From Oscillospiraceae bacterium (GTDB taxonomy: Bacteria > Bacillota > Clostridia > Oscillospirales > Acutalibacteraceae): a stretch of DNA of 64,000 nt. Both the position numbers and the translations under genes were made by a program. A model generated the notes under the pieces. The model worked only from the letters and a program-made list of their open reading frames with translations. It was not told the origin of the DNA and did no database searches. The DNA lies in NCBI GenBank assembly GCA_015066395.1, contig SVOL01000011.1, positions 1 to 64,000 on the forward strand. The letters are read 5' to 3'. Below, in pieces: positions 16,625 to 25,401 of this stretch (its first letter is position 1; each line of letters opens with the position of its first letter).

Positions 16625-17170
16625 TCAAAATTCGCCGCGGCGGACAAGTTCATTGACCTTTAAAATGGCTGTTTGAGTCTTGGCGTCCTTGATCTCGCCT
16701 TTTAAGACCATGTCCACAGCATCTTTAAGCGGTACGCGGCTGACCTCAATGAATTCATCCTCATCTAAATCAGTCTCACCGAAGGTAAGCCCTTTTGCGG
16801 CGTACATCCAAAGTATCTCGGTACAATAACCGGGAGTGGGATACATCTCGCCTAAAGAAATTATTATTTCGGCCGTAGCACCCGTTTCCTCTCTGAGTTC
16901 GCGGATTCCGCACTTCAACGGTTCCTCATCACCGTCACGCTTGCCTGCAGGGATCTCCAAAGTAAACTCCATATAAGGGTACCTAAACTGCTTGACGAGC
17001 AGTATCTCATTTTTATCGGTCAACGCCGCAACGCAGACACCGCCGTTATGTTCGACGACCTCACGCTTGGCAACATTTCCGTTTGAAACAAGGGCATCAT
17101 CAACTCTTAAATTGATGATCTTTCCTCTATATACATATTCCCCGTTCAGGCGTTTTTCTTCTCGGTTCAT
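16625..17170 (-). CDS. Nudix hydrolase, ADP-ribose pyrophosphatase type
   Basis: A 181-residue Nudix protein. The Nudix box is present around residues 97-119, with GKRDGDEEPLKCG followed by IRELREETGA. An ADP-ribose-type N-terminal beta segment (LVKQFRYP) precedes it and YPTPGYCTEILWMY follows, the pattern of NudF/YqkG-like ADP-ribose pyrophosphatases. It likely hydrolyses ADP-ribose or similar nucleoside diphosphate derivatives. It is the first gene of the run continuing to cysK, tcdA, ttcA, PHP and PAS. GAAAGGAAA precedes the ATG. Confidence 0.87.
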   Translation of the reverse strand: MNREEKRLNGEYVYRGKIINLRVDDALVSNGNVAKREVVEHNGGVCVAALTDKNEILLVKQFRYPYMEFTLEIPAGKRDGDEEPLKCGIRELREETGATAEIIISLGEMYPTPGYCTEILWMYAAKGLTFGETDLDEDEFIEVSRVPLKDAVDMVLKGEIKDAKTQTAILKVNELVRRGEF

Positions 17171-17253
17171 AGAAATTTCCTTTCATAAAATAGGGTTTTC
17201 GGCCGTGCCTTCAGCATACATATTAAGGTAAACTGATAAAGGAATGATACAAA

Positions 17254-18156
17254 ATGGAGCCGATTGTAAATTTTATTGAATATGATTACTCGGAATACGA
17301 CAAGATCATTCGCGACCTTAGCCGACGGTATCCTGTGTTAAGCGTCAAGACGGTCGGCAAAAGCGTATTCGGACGCAGTATTAAAGCACTGACCTTGGGA
17401 GAAAGCGACTCAACCGTACTCTACACCGCCGCTTTTCACGGAAACGAACGCATCACAGCAACGGTCTTGCTGAAGTTTATCGAAGAGCTGTGCGAAGCGG
17501 TGACCAACGGACGGCGTTTAAGCGATGTCGACATAAAACGTGCATTGTTGGGAAAATCGGTCACCTTTATTCCGTTAGTCAATCCCGACGGATGCGAGAT
17601 CTCACTGAAAGGTGCCACAGGTTGCGGAGAAAAGGCCGACTGGGTAAAGCGGCTCTCCTGCGGCAGATATGAGAACTGGAAAGCCAACCTTCGCGGTGTT
17701 GATATCAACCACAATTTTGACGCCGGTTGGAACGCTTTACGCGAAACCGAACAGAAAAACGGCATTTTCGGTCCCGCACCCGCGTTTTTCGGCGGTAAAA
17801 GACCGCACAGCGAACCCGAAACGGCGGCTTTAGTCGACTTTTGTAGAAGCCATACCGTTCGGTACGTTTTAAGCCTGCACACACAAGGCGAGGTCATTTA
17901 TTGGGATTACAACAATATTCCTACCCACCGCGGCCGCAGAATGGCCGAGATATTCGCCGCATCATCAGGATATGCGCTTGATGTTCCAAACGCTTTGTCT
18001 TTAGGCGGCGGATTCAAGGATTGGTTTATCGAAACCTTCCACCGACCCGGGTTTACCGTTGAATTAGGAAAGGGTAAAAACCCGTTGCCTGCCGAAAGCG
18101 GTGCCGAAATTTACGAAAGAATCAAAGAAATGCTGACCGTCGGTCTTTTAATGTGA
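17254..18156 (+). CDS. M14-family zinc carboxypeptidase
   Basis: A 300-residue carboxypeptidase of the M14 family, close to gamma-D-glutamyl-meso-diaminopimelate peptidases. TAAFHGNERIT provides the HxxE zinc pair, GVDINHNFDAGW the substrate-binding NxxR-like region, SLHTQGEVIYW the third zinc His, and FTVELGKGKNPLP the catalytic Glu. No signal peptide or LysM is present, so it may act in the cytoplasm or mother cell on peptidoglycan peptides; this is inferred. AAAGGA precedes the ATG. Its 3' end overlaps the convergent GH13 gene by nine bases. Confidence 0.85.
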   Translation: MEPIVNFIEYDYSEYDKIIRDLSRRYPVLSVKTVGKSVFGRSIKALTLGESDSTVLYTAAFHGNERITATVLLKFIEELCEAVTNGRRLSDVDIKRALLGKSVTFIPLVNPDGCEISLKGATGCGEKADWVKRLSCGRYENWKANLRGVDINHNFDAGWNALRETEQKNGIFGPAPAFFGGKRPHSEPETAALVDFCRSHTVRYVLSLHTQGEVIYWDYNNIPTHRGRRMAEIFAASSGYALDVPNALSLGGGFKDWFIETFHRPGFTVELGKGKNPLPAESGAEIYERIKEMLTVGLLM

Positions 18157-20022
18157 ATGGTTAGACATCTTTTTGCGTAAAAGCGAAAAACCGTAACCGT
18201 CGACCGTGATAACTCCGTCAATCGGATTGCGACCGAAGATGGCTTCGGCCTGCTCAAAGCCTTGTACAACAGGGAAAGTCGCACTTTCCGACTCGCGGTT
18301 GACACAAACCAACACCTGCTCGTGCTTACTGTGTCTTAAAAAGGCGACCTGACCGCCTTTATGATAAACCGGCACAAAATCGCCGTCTTTAAACACTTCG
18401 CACGAACGGCGGAACGCACCCAATTTGCGATAATACTCGGTCAAGTATTTATCCTCTCTGCCCCACGGGAAGAAGCCTCGGCAGAACGGGTCACTGTAAC
18501 CCTCAACACCGGCTTCATCACCGTAATAGAGCGACGGTATGCCGGGCAAAGTATACTGCAAAAGGGTGACAAGATAGAGGAGTTTTTTGCCATATTCAAG
18601 CTGTTCTTTATCCATATTTTCAGCATTCTGCCATGCTCGGTCGCGACCGTCAACCGGCAGTCCGCCTAAAGCGGTCAAAACTCTCGGCGTGTCATGAGTT
18701 CCGATATGGTTCATCAAAAGATTAAGCGTTTTCTTCGGATAATTTTCACAGATCGTCATAACCGTCTCGGTAAATTCCTCAGCACTTCCACCCTTGACAA
18801 AGTTTATAAGCGCATTGGCAAAAGGGTAGTTCATAACCGAATCAAGCTGACGTCCGCGGAGATATCTCCTTCTCGCACCGTAACTTATTTTATTGGTGGC
18901 ATCCTCCCAGACCTCACCAATAATGATTGCGTCCGACTTTTCAGCTTTGGCCGCTTGACGGATCTTATCAAGGAATGCATCGGGAAGCTCATCGGCAACG
19001 TCAAGTCTCCAACCCGAAGCGCCGAGTCTGAGCCAACGGCGGACAACACCGTTTTTGCCCGTTATAAATTTTGTGAACGAGACCTCGTCTTCATTAGTCT
19101 CGGGTAGGCTCGGCACACCCCACCAGGCCGAATATTTATCCGGCCAACGGGTGAATTTAAACCATTTGTGATACTCCGATTCCTCGGACTGATATGCACC
19201 TAACGTATCGTAACGTCCGTAGCGGTTGAAATAAACGCTGTCGTCACCGGTGTGGGAAAAAACGCCGTCGAGAACAATAGAAATTCCTCTTTTTTTAGCC
19301 TCGCGGCAGAGTTTTTTAAAGTCCGCTTCGGTGCCGAGCATCGGGTCTATATTCATATAATTCGCCGTATTGTAGCGGTGATTGGAGTGAGCCTCAAAAA
19401 TAGGGTTAAGGTAGATCACCGACACGCCTAAATCGGCAATGTAATCCAGCTTACCGGTTATACCGTTCAGATCTCCGCAGAAATAGTCATTACCCAGCGA
19501 ACAAGGTCCGTTATCCTGGCGGTATTCGGGCTTGTTCCAATAATCGGTACGGACAAACCTATCCTCAGGTACGTTATGTTTCGGTGTCTTGGAATTGAAA
19601 AAACGGTCGGGAAAGATCTGATAAATAATACCGCCGGCAAAATTGTCGGGAGTCTTAAAGCTATGCTCATACACCGTCAACTGCCATTGACCGCCGTCGG
19701 AGCCGATAAGACCCTCGCCACCCGAATATTTGGTTATATCCTTTCGGCCATAAGCCGAATCAAAGCAGAAGCTGTACCAATAAAGACCCTCTTTTAAAGT
19801 AAGGTTTACATTGTACCAGCGAAAATGCCCGTCCATATACTCCGCAGGGTCCATCGCGATCCAGACAGTGCCGCTGTTGTCATCGCGAAGCTTTAAAAAA
19901 ACATCGGTAGCCAAAGCATCGTCGTGCAAAAGAACTCTCAAAGTGATGTTTTCCTTGCTCGAAACGGCACCGAAGGGTGTTTTGTAGTTTTTGTCTCTTG
20001 AATCAAAGGGAATGGTTTTCAT
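18148..20022 (-). CDS. GH13 alpha-amylase family glycoside hydrolase (neopullulanase/maltogenic type)
   Basis: A 624-residue cytoplasmic GH13 enzyme. The first ~110 residues form an N-terminal starch-binding/CBM34-like domain. The catalytic barrel follows with DGVFSHTGDDS (region I), GWRLDVADELP (nucleophile Asp), IIGEVWED (acid/base Glu) and NHIGTHDTPR (third Asp). A C-terminal beta domain ends the protein. No signal peptide is present, so it acts on imported or stored alpha-glucans, which fits the glycogen phosphorylase elsewhere in the window. It converges on the M14 gene with overlapping ends. Confidence 0.88.
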   Translation of the reverse strand: MKTIPFDSRDKNYKTPFGAVSSKENITLRVLLHDDALATDVFLKLRDDNSGTVWIAMDPAEYMDGHFRWYNVNLTLKEGLYWYSFCFDSAYGRKDITKYSGGEGLIGSDGGQWQLTVYEHSFKTPDNFAGGIIYQIFPDRFFNSKTPKHNVPEDRFVRTDYWNKPEYRQDNGPCSLGNDYFCGDLNGITGKLDYIADLGVSVIYLNPIFEAHSNHRYNTANYMNIDPMLGTEADFKKLCREAKKRGISIVLDGVFSHTGDDSVYFNRYGRYDTLGAYQSEESEYHKWFKFTRWPDKYSAWWGVPSLPETNEDEVSFTKFITGKNGVVRRWLRLGASGWRLDVADELPDAFLDKIRQAAKAEKSDAIIIGEVWEDATNKISYGARRRYLRGRQLDSVMNYPFANALINFVKGGSAEEFTETVMTICENYPKKTLNLLMNHIGTHDTPRVLTALGGLPVDGRDRAWQNAENMDKEQLEYGKKLLYLVTLLQYTLPGIPSLYYGDEAGVEGYSDPFCRGFFPWGREDKYLTEYYRKLGAFRRSCEVFKDGDFVPVYHKGGQVAFLRHSKHEQVLVCVNRESESATFPVVQGFEQAEAIFGRNPIDGVITVDGYGFSLLRKKMSNHSH

Positions 20023-20133
20023 TGTGTCTCCTCAGAAAGATGCGAAATGTTTATATTCTTTTTTAATATATTATATTTTTATATATTTTTCAAGACCATT
20101 GTTATATTTTGAATATCTATGCCGCCGAAAAGT

Positions 20134-20162
20134 TTGACATCACAACCAATTGTTGGTATAAT
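20134..20162 (+). promoter_or_regulatory. Consensus sigma-A promoter for the AGCS symporter
   Basis: TTGACA (20134-20139), a 17-base spacer and TATAAT (20157-20162), exactly at consensus. Confidence 0.8.
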
Positions 20163-20203
20163 TTCATTGTGCTTTTATTGATTTTGATTTTTCGGAGGAA
20201 TTT

Positions 20204-21640
20204 ATGGATAAATTGCAGGTGTTTTCAGCCTCGATATGGCGTGGAATCGAAAAAGCAGTCGGCGTTACCAATGATACGCTTTACACCTATATTCTGATAA
20301 TTTTACTGGTCTTCGGAGGATTGTATTTTACCTTCCGCACGAAATTTGTTCAGTTCCGGCTTTTTAAGGAGCAGTTCAGAGCCGTTGCCGAAAAGCCGAC
20401 GAAAGAAGGCTCGGTGTCGTCATTCCAGGCTTTGATGGTCTCGACCGCATCGCGCGTCGGTACCGGAAACATCATTGGCGTTTCTTCCGCAATTTGTCTT
20501 GGCGGATTCGGCTCGGTGTTCTGGATGTGGATCATAGCTCTTATAGGCTGTGCCACGGCTTTTATTGAGAGCACGCTGGCTCAGATCTACAAAAAACGCG
20601 GACCGAACGGTGCTTACGGCGGACCTGCTCATTATATCGAAACGGCAGTTAAAAGTAAGTGGTTGGCACTTGTGTTCACGGTTATTATGATTTTAACCTA
20701 CGGTGTCGGCTTTAATATGTTAGCTTCCTTTAATCTGCAGTCGACCTTCTCAGGTTACGGTTTTTACCGCGAAAATACCGCTTGGATAATCGGCGGTATT
20801 GTTGCCGCACTGGTCGGTTTTTGCCTGCTCAGCGGCGGTAAAGGTATCGTAAAGGTAACCGAGTTGCTTGTACCCTTGATGGGTGTGCTTTATGTGCTTG
20901 TGGCATTGGTCGTTATGTGTATGAACATAACCGCTCTTCCCTCTGTTTTCGCTCGTATTTTTAAAGAGGCCTTTGATTTAAAAGCCATTTTCGGCGGATT
21001 CACAGGTTCCTGCGTTATGTACGGCATAAAGAGAGGTCTTTTCAGTAACGAAGCGGGTGTCGGCTCAGCACCCAATGCCTCAGCCTCGGCCGACGTAAAA
21101 CACCCTGTAAAACAGGGACTTGTGCAGATGCTGTCGGTCTTTATCGACACCATTCTCATCTGCTCGGCAACGGCATTTCTGTGTATGTCATCAGGAGTTG
21201 AACCCTCTGCAGATTTTGAAGGTGCCGATTTTGTACAAGCAGCTCTTAAAGAGACTTTTGGCACGTTTGGCCCCATTTTCATAACCGTTGCAATGTGCCT
21301 TTTTGCATTTACCACCCTGCTCGGCAATCTTTTCTATGTCGACAAAGGCATCAACCACCTTATCGGTCGCGAGCCCTCAAAGGTTTTCAAGTCTGTTTAT
21401 TATGTAGTTGCCTGCCTTGTGATCTTCGTCGGAGCGGGTCTGGAAGCTAATTTTCTTTGGAATGTCGCCGATGTTTTAATGGCATGTATGACACTTATCA
21501 ATATGCCCGTGATAATTTGTCTCGGAAAGTACGCTTTCAAAGCTTTAAAGGACTACGAAAAACAGCGTAAAATGGGCAAAACGCCCGAATTCCACGTCGA
21601 CGCTATCGACCTGCCGCACAAGGTCGATTATTGGGATTGA
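20204..21640 (+). CDS. Alanine/glycine:cation symporter (AGCS family)
   Basis: A 478-residue polytopic transporter of the AGCS family (AlsT/DagA-like), which imports alanine or glycine with Na+ or H+. Characteristic blocks are FQALMVSTASRVGTGNIIGV, GPAHYIE, KRGLFSNEAGVGSAPNASAS and TLLGNLFYVDKG. About ten membrane helices are evident. GGAGGAATTT precedes the ATG, and a perfect consensus promoter lies 42 bases upstream, so expression is likely high. It is a single-gene unit closed by a hairpin at 21690-21732. Confidence 0.92.
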   Translation: MDKLQVFSASIWRGIEKAVGVTNDTLYTYILIILLVFGGLYFTFRTKFVQFRLFKEQFRAVAEKPTKEGSVSSFQALMVSTASRVGTGNIIGVSSAICLGGFGSVFWMWIIALIGCATAFIESTLAQIYKKRGPNGAYGGPAHYIETAVKSKWLALVFTVIMILTYGVGFNMLASFNLQSTFSGYGFYRENTAWIIGGIVAALVGFCLLSGGKGIVKVTELLVPLMGVLYVLVALVVMCMNITALPSVFARIFKEAFDLKAIFGGFTGSCVMYGIKRGLFSNEAGVGSAPNASASADVKHPVKQGLVQMLSVFIDTILICSATAFLCMSSGVEPSADFEGADFVQAALKETFGTFGPIFITVAMCLFAFTTLLGNLFYVDKGINHLIGREPSKVFKSVYYVVACLVIFVGAGLEANFLWNVADVLMACMTLINMPVIICLGKYAFKALKDYEKQRKMGKTPEFHVDAIDLPHKVDYWD

Positions 21641-21689
21641 ATTGAATTGAATTGTATTGTATTGAATCGAATAAAACTTGACAAAATAT

Positions 21690-21732
21690 CCAAAAGGGCC
21701 GTGCAGTTTAAACCAAACCGCACGGCCTTTTT
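21690..21732. terminator. Shared terminator of AGCS and XRE genes
   Basis: AAGGGCCGTGC pairs with GCACGGCCTTTT around an AT-rich loop, with T-tracts on the plus strand and A-tracts on the left. It serves both convergent genes. Confidence 0.75.
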
Positions 21733-21971
21733 CACTCTAACCCTTTGAAAAACTCATCGTATGAGCAGTTGTATATTTTTCTCAACGCCACAATTATGCT
21801 CGCCTTAATATTCAACTCACCGGCTTCATACTTTGCGTATGTCGACCTACCGATATCACAACCCATTCGCTGCAACTCGGCACATAGTTTTTCCTGTGAT
21901 AACCCCGAACCATCCCTGAGTCTACGCAGGTTACAGCCCATATTCAAATCTCTTCTTATCTTTTGCTCCAT
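21732..21971 (-). CDS. XRE-family helix-turn-helix regulator
   Basis: A 79-residue protein consisting of one HTH_3 (Cro/C1) domain. LRRLRDGSGLSQEKLCAELQ and STYAKYEAGELN give the DNA-binding helices. It is divergent from the SLOG gene at 22083. The intervening region carries an inverted repeat of TTGACCAGTAT and two CTATACTG direct repeats, so it probably represses itself and/or its neighbour. No effector domain is present. Confidence 0.82.
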   Translation of the reverse strand: MEQKIRRDLNMGCNLRRLRDGSGLSQEKLCAELQRMGCDIGRSTYAKYEAGELNIKASIIVALRKIYNCSYDEFFKGLE

Positions 21972-21992
21972 AATACCACCCTTTTAAAAGTT

Positions 21993-22066
21993 TTGACCAG
22001 TATTGGTTGCAACAATTAACATTGTATGCTATACTGAACCAAAACATTGACCGCTATACTGGTCAA
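21993..22066. promoter_or_regulatory. Operator/promoter region between XRE and SLOG genes
   Basis: TTGACCAGTAT (21993-22003) and ATACTGGTCAA (22056-22066) form an 11-bp inverted repeat. A plus-strand promoter lies between them: TTGCAA (22007-22012), 17 bases, TATACT (22030-22035). The CTATACTG motif occurs twice, at about 22029 and 22054. Confidence 0.65.
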
Positions 22067-22082
22067 TTTTAGGGAGGCATAT

Positions 22083-22538
22083 ATGGCAACTTGCACTTTT
22101 TTCGGACACAAAGACACGCCAACACAAATCAAACCGCTATTAAAAGCGGTTCTTGTGGATTTGATAGAAAACAAAAATGTCGATACTTTCTACATTGGAA
22201 ACCAGGGAAATTTTGATCTTATGGCACGTGACGTCGCAGAAAATCTAACTAAAGAATATCCTCATATCCGCTATTTTGTAATATTAGCATATTTTCCTGT
22301 AAAACAGTGTGAATTTAAAGATAATTCCAACACTATTTATCCTGATGGACTTGAAAAAACTCCGCCGAAATTCGCAATCTTAAAACGAAACGAATGGTTG
22401 CTCAAACATTCCGATCACGTTGTTACTTATGTTAAACACACCATTAGCTCAGCCGCAAGCTTTGCGGAACTTGCGAAAAAGAAGGGCAAATCCGTAATCA
22501 ATATCGCAAATATTGGAAACTATCCTGCCGATCGTTGA
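22083..22538 (+). CDS. SLOG-like (DUF1273/YpsA-type Rossmann) protein
   Basis: A 151-residue protein with the small Rossmann-like layout of the SLOG superfamily: MATCTFFGHKDT at the N-terminus, VDTFYIGNQGNFDLMA in the middle and HVVTYVKHTISSAASFAELA near the end. SLOG proteins bind or process nucleotide derivatives, and many are uncharacterised. I start it at MATCTFF because AGGGAGG lies directly upstream; an ATG 12 codons earlier has no such site. It is controlled from a region shared with a divergent XRE regulator, so the two may form a regulated unit. Enzyme activity is not claimed. Confidence 0.65.
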   Translation: MATCTFFGHKDTPTQIKPLLKAVLVDLIENKNVDTFYIGNQGNFDLMARDVAENLTKEYPHIRYFVILAYFPVKQCEFKDNSNTIYPDGLEKTPPKFAILKRNEWLLKHSDHVVTYVKHTISSAASFAELAKKKGKSVINIANIGNYPADR

Positions 22539-22682
22539 CACCTTCATCAATTCGTCATCCTGAGCCTTCGGCGAAGGATCTTGATTTAAAAGATTACTCA
22601 CCGATTAACGACAAAATGAAAATTTTATCGGTCGTTTGAAATGCCGCTTAAGGTTGTTTGAATAAAAAATCTTCTACTTTGT

Positions 22683-22711
22683 TTGACTTTGAATATATTA
22701 TATTGTAAAAT
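22683..22711 (+). promoter_or_regulatory. sigma-A type promoter for the flavin reductase gene
   Basis: TTGACT (22683-22688) and TAAAAT (22706-22711) with a 17-base spacer, 28 bases upstream of the start at 22739. Confidence 0.6.
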
Positions 22712-22738
22712 AAACTAAAGAAATCTTAGAGGTGTGTT

Positions 22739-23230
22739 ATGTTTAAGGAAATTTCTGCCAAAGATATTGACGGCAATCTTATCAAAGCGATCGCAAACGA
22801 ATGGATGCTTATCGCCGCAGGAAATGAGTCAAACTACAATATGATGACCGCATCATGGGGTTTTATCGGCGAAATGTGGGGTAATGACTGTGCTGTTGCT
22901 ATGATCCGTCCTACACGCTACACTTGGAAATTTGTTGATAAAAATGACTATTTCACTCTTTCTTTCTATGGCATCGCTAAAGAGATCCACAAGGTCTGCG
23001 GAAGTCAGTCGGGCCGTGATGTTAATAAGACCGAACTCACCGGACTTACCCCTGTTTTTTCGGACGGAACGGTGTATTTCGATGAGGCACGGTTGGTACT
23101 TGTTTGCAAAAAGCAGTACGTCGAACAGCTTAATATAAATAATTTCTGCGATAACGAGCCGCTTAAATGGTACAACGACGATCTGCACTATATGGTGATC
23201 GGCAAGATCGAAAAAGTTTTGATTAAATAA
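22739..23230 (+). CDS. Flavin reductase/flavoredoxin-like protein
   Basis: A 163-residue protein with the FMN-binding split-barrel pattern: NMMTASWGFIGEMW at the start of the flavin-binding fold, AMIRPTRYTWKFVDKNDYFTLSFY and KVCGSQSGRDVNK in the middle, and a C-terminal MVIGKIEKVLI strand. Members bind FMN and transfer electrons; the physiological partner is unknown. It is short but complete. The start is preceded by TTAGAGGTG. The amidase gene follows 12 bases later on the same strand. Confidence 0.75.
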   Translation: MFKEISAKDIDGNLIKAIANEWMLIAAGNESNYNMMTASWGFIGEMWGNDCAVAMIRPTRYTWKFVDKNDYFTLSFYGIAKEIHKVCGSQSGRDVNKTELTGLTPVFSDGTVYFDEARLVLVCKKQYVEQLNINNFCDNEPLKWYNDDLHYMVIGKIEKVLIK

Positions 23231-23242
23231 AGGATTTTTGAT

Positions 23243-23974
23243 ATGGGTGAATCAAAAAGGAATTTTGACCGTCGCAAAACGACGATAAAGCGTGCTAAAA
23301 AGCTTAAAAGGCTTGCAAAACTCGCACTTTTATACCTCGTTGTTGCCGCTGTTTGCGTTTCCGGAATCTGGCTCACGGTCATTTTGTACGACCATTATAA
23401 AGGCAGTCCCGCAGCACCTTCGGAACCGCAGTCACAGCCGCAATCGGTAGTATCCGGATCACAGAGCCTTACCGCATTGCAGGGTGTTGTTATGCCCGGC
23501 TCGGTTTCGGCTCAGTTTATTGATTTAGGTGTCGCCAGAACCGGTGCGAAGCTGCAGGATTTCAACGCGATAGTCATTCATTATACCGGCGATCCCGGTG
23601 TTACGGCCGCCGAAAGACGGGAATATTATATTGACCCCAACTCGTCGGTCAGCACACATTTTATTGTAGGAACCGACGGAAAAACTCTTATGTGTCTGCC
23701 GATAAACGAGCAGGCCAACGCCACAGGTCCCAGAAACTCTGACACGATCTCTATCGAGTACTGTCACACCTCATACGACGGACTGATGAGCAAAGAGACC
23801 TATACTGCATTAGTCGAGCTTTGTGCCACGATTTTAAAGGGCACCGGCAAGGGCACCGACTGTCTGTTACGTCATTACGACATCAACAGTTCGGCTGAGT
23901 GTCCGCAATACTACATTTCCCATAATGATGCCTGGAACACCTTTAAAGCCGACGTTGAAAAGAAGATGAAATAA
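23243..23974 (+). CDS. Membrane-anchored N-acetylmuramoyl-L-alanine amidase (Amidase_2/PGRP fold)
   Basis: A 243-residue protein. A basic cytoplasmic N-terminus (RNFDRRKTTIKRAKKLKR) precedes one membrane helix (about 27-48). A Pro/Gln/Ser linker follows, and then a zinc amidase domain: NAIVIHYTGDPG contains the first zinc His, THFIVGTDGKTL the substrate region, SISIEYCHTSYDG-like core residues (ISIEYCHTSYDG) the middle, and LLRHYDINSSAECP the late His and Cys. It should cleave the MurNAc-L-Ala bond in peptidoglycan at the outer face of the membrane. A long terminator separates it from the convergent ABC operon. Confidence 0.87.
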   Translation: MGESKRNFDRRKTTIKRAKKLKRLAKLALLYLVVAAVCVSGIWLTVILYDHYKGSPAAPSEPQSQPQSVVSGSQSLTALQGVVMPGSVSAQFIDLGVARTGAKLQDFNAIVIHYTGDPGVTAAERREYYIDPNSSVSTHFIVGTDGKTLMCLPINEQANATGPRNSDTISIEYCHTSYDGLMSKETYTALVELCATILKGTGKGTDCLLRHYDINSSAECPQYYISHNDAWNTFKADVEKKMK

Positions 23975-23981
23975 GCGAAAC

Positions 23982-24038
23982 AAAAGAGAGATTTAAGGTT
24001 CACTTCCTTTGAAGCGACCTCAAACCTCTCTTTTTTTA
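23982..24038. terminator. Long bidirectional terminator between amidase and ABC operon
   Basis: An extended imperfect stem begins AAAAGAGAG and closes with CCTCTCTTTTTT. Internal pairing of AAGGTTCACTTC with GAAGCGACCT forms the upper stem. Confidence 0.7.
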
Positions 24039-24602
24039 TTCCATTTCAACAACTTTAGCGTCGAGCAATTCGGCATCTTCCTTTATGTGCGAAACAAGCA
24101 AAACCGATTTTCCGTTCTCGGAAAACTCCTCTCTTATTATCTCGGACATTATACGCTTATTTTCAAAATCAAGACCGTTGAACGGCTCGTCGAGCACAAG
24201 CAGATCACCGCCGAAAACTACCGCTCTCAGTATTGCAGTCCGGCGTTTCATTCCACCGCTCAAAAGTGATATTTTCTTGTGCCTTACCTCGTAAAGACCC
24301 GCTTTTTTAAGCAGTTCATCGACTCTTTTCGGATCGGAATCGTCAATCAGCATAATGTTTCGTTTGATCGACAGATGCTCCATCAATCGGTCTTCCTGAA
24401 AGACCGCTGATATCCTTTTCGGCACCGATATCTCTCCTGAGATCGGGGTCTCAAGCCCTAAGATCAGTCTTAACGCCGTGGTTTTTCCGCAGCCCGACTC
24501 GCCTTTGAGACACACGCATTCGCCCTTTTCAATTTTTAGAGAAAAGCCGTTCAAAACCTGCTTATCCTCGTAAGAAAACACAACATTTTTAAACTCAACC
24601 AT
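24036..24602 (-). CDS. ABC transporter ATP-binding protein (nitrate/sulfonate/taurine type)
   Basis: A 188-residue ATPase, shorter than the usual 230-260 of the SsuB/TauB family because its C-terminal extension is absent. The Walker A GESGCGKTT, Q-loop VFQEDRLMEH, signature LLSGGMKRR, Walker B DLLVLDEPFNGLD and switch His LLVSH are all present, so it should hydrolyse ATP. It overlaps the permease by eight bases. It is the third transporter gene of the operon that starts with the Crp/Fnr regulator. Confidence 0.88.
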   Translation of the reverse strand: MVEFKNVVFSYEDKQVLNGFSLKIEKGECVCLKGESGCGKTTALRLILGLETPISGEISVPKRISAVFQEDRLMEHLSIKRNIMLIDDSDPKRVDELLKKAGLYEVRHKKISLLSGGMKRRTAILRAVVFGGDLLVLDEPFNGLDFENKRIMSEIIREEFSENGKSVLLVSHIKEDAELLDAKVVEME

Positions 24603-25401
24603 GCTTTTTCACTCTCCTGTCGCCCCAAAATCTGAACACGCCCTTGAAAAAAAACTCAATAATAATGCTGAGTATTATTACCGTAAGAGTGACGGCGTAG
24701 GTCTCGTCGTAATTCATTGTCTCCTTACCGCTTTTAAGCAATTCGCCCAGAGAGCCGCCGGTCTCACAAATGACCTCTGCGGCTATTCCCGATTTCCACG
24801 CCAAACCCAATCCCGTGACGGCTGTGGAGATGATCTGCGGTGAGATCTGCGGCAGATCGATATAGTAAAGCTTTTTAAACCGTCCGAGTTCAAAGACCGT
24901 CGCCATTTCGGACAGTCTTTTATCGGGGTTATTAAGACCGTCGTGTGTTGTCTGCCACATTATCGGCAGAACCATCAAAACAACGATGACCTCGGGCACT
25001 GCGTCGCTCTCTAAAAACAGATATAAAAGAATGATAAAGGCGACCACGGGCACAGCTCTGATGATCTTGAAGATCGGATTAAACAACGAGTCGACAATTT
25101 TTGACAAATGGGTGGCAACTCCAAACAAAAATCCACCGACCGCACCCCACAAAAATCCCGTAAAAACCCTTAACAGCGAGGCACCGACACTTACAAAAAA
25201 CGCCTTAGTCCGACACATTTCGGTTAATGTCCCAAATACCTTGAAAGGTCCCGGCAAAAGCAACAGCATCAGTTCATTTTCGCGGCTTAAAATGCGGGAA
25301 GCAGCCTCCCAGATAAGTATCCAGAAGGCTGTCACGGCAACATATTTTAAGATCTTGCAGCAAATTCTCTTAAACTTAGTTGGCTTTATAATAGAAGTCA
25401 T
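24595..25401 (-). CDS. ABC transporter permease (nitrate/sulfonate/taurine type)
   Basis: A 268-residue BPD_transp_1 permease with about six membrane helices. The cytoplasmic EAA-type loop is visible (ELGRFKKLYYIDLPQISPQI). I prefer the start at MTSIIKPTKFK (25401), which overlaps the end of the binding-protein gene by 26 bases. GGAGG is present, although the spacing is long at about 14 bases, so the exact start is uncertain. It partners with the SBP (25376-26380) and ATPase. Confidence 0.85.
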   Translation of the reverse strand: MTSIIKPTKFKRICCKILKYVAVTAFWILIWEAASRILSRENELMLLLLPGPFKVFGTLTEMCRTKAFFVSVGASLLRVFTGFLWGAVGGFLFGVATHLSKIVDSLFNPIFKIIRAVPVVAFIILLYLFLESDAVPEVIVVLMVLPIMWQTTHDGLNNPDKRLSEMATVFELGRFKKLYYIDLPQISPQIISTAVTGLGLAWKSGIAAEVICETGGSLGELLKSGKETMNYDETYAVTLTVIILSIIIEFFFKGVFRFWGDRRVKKHG

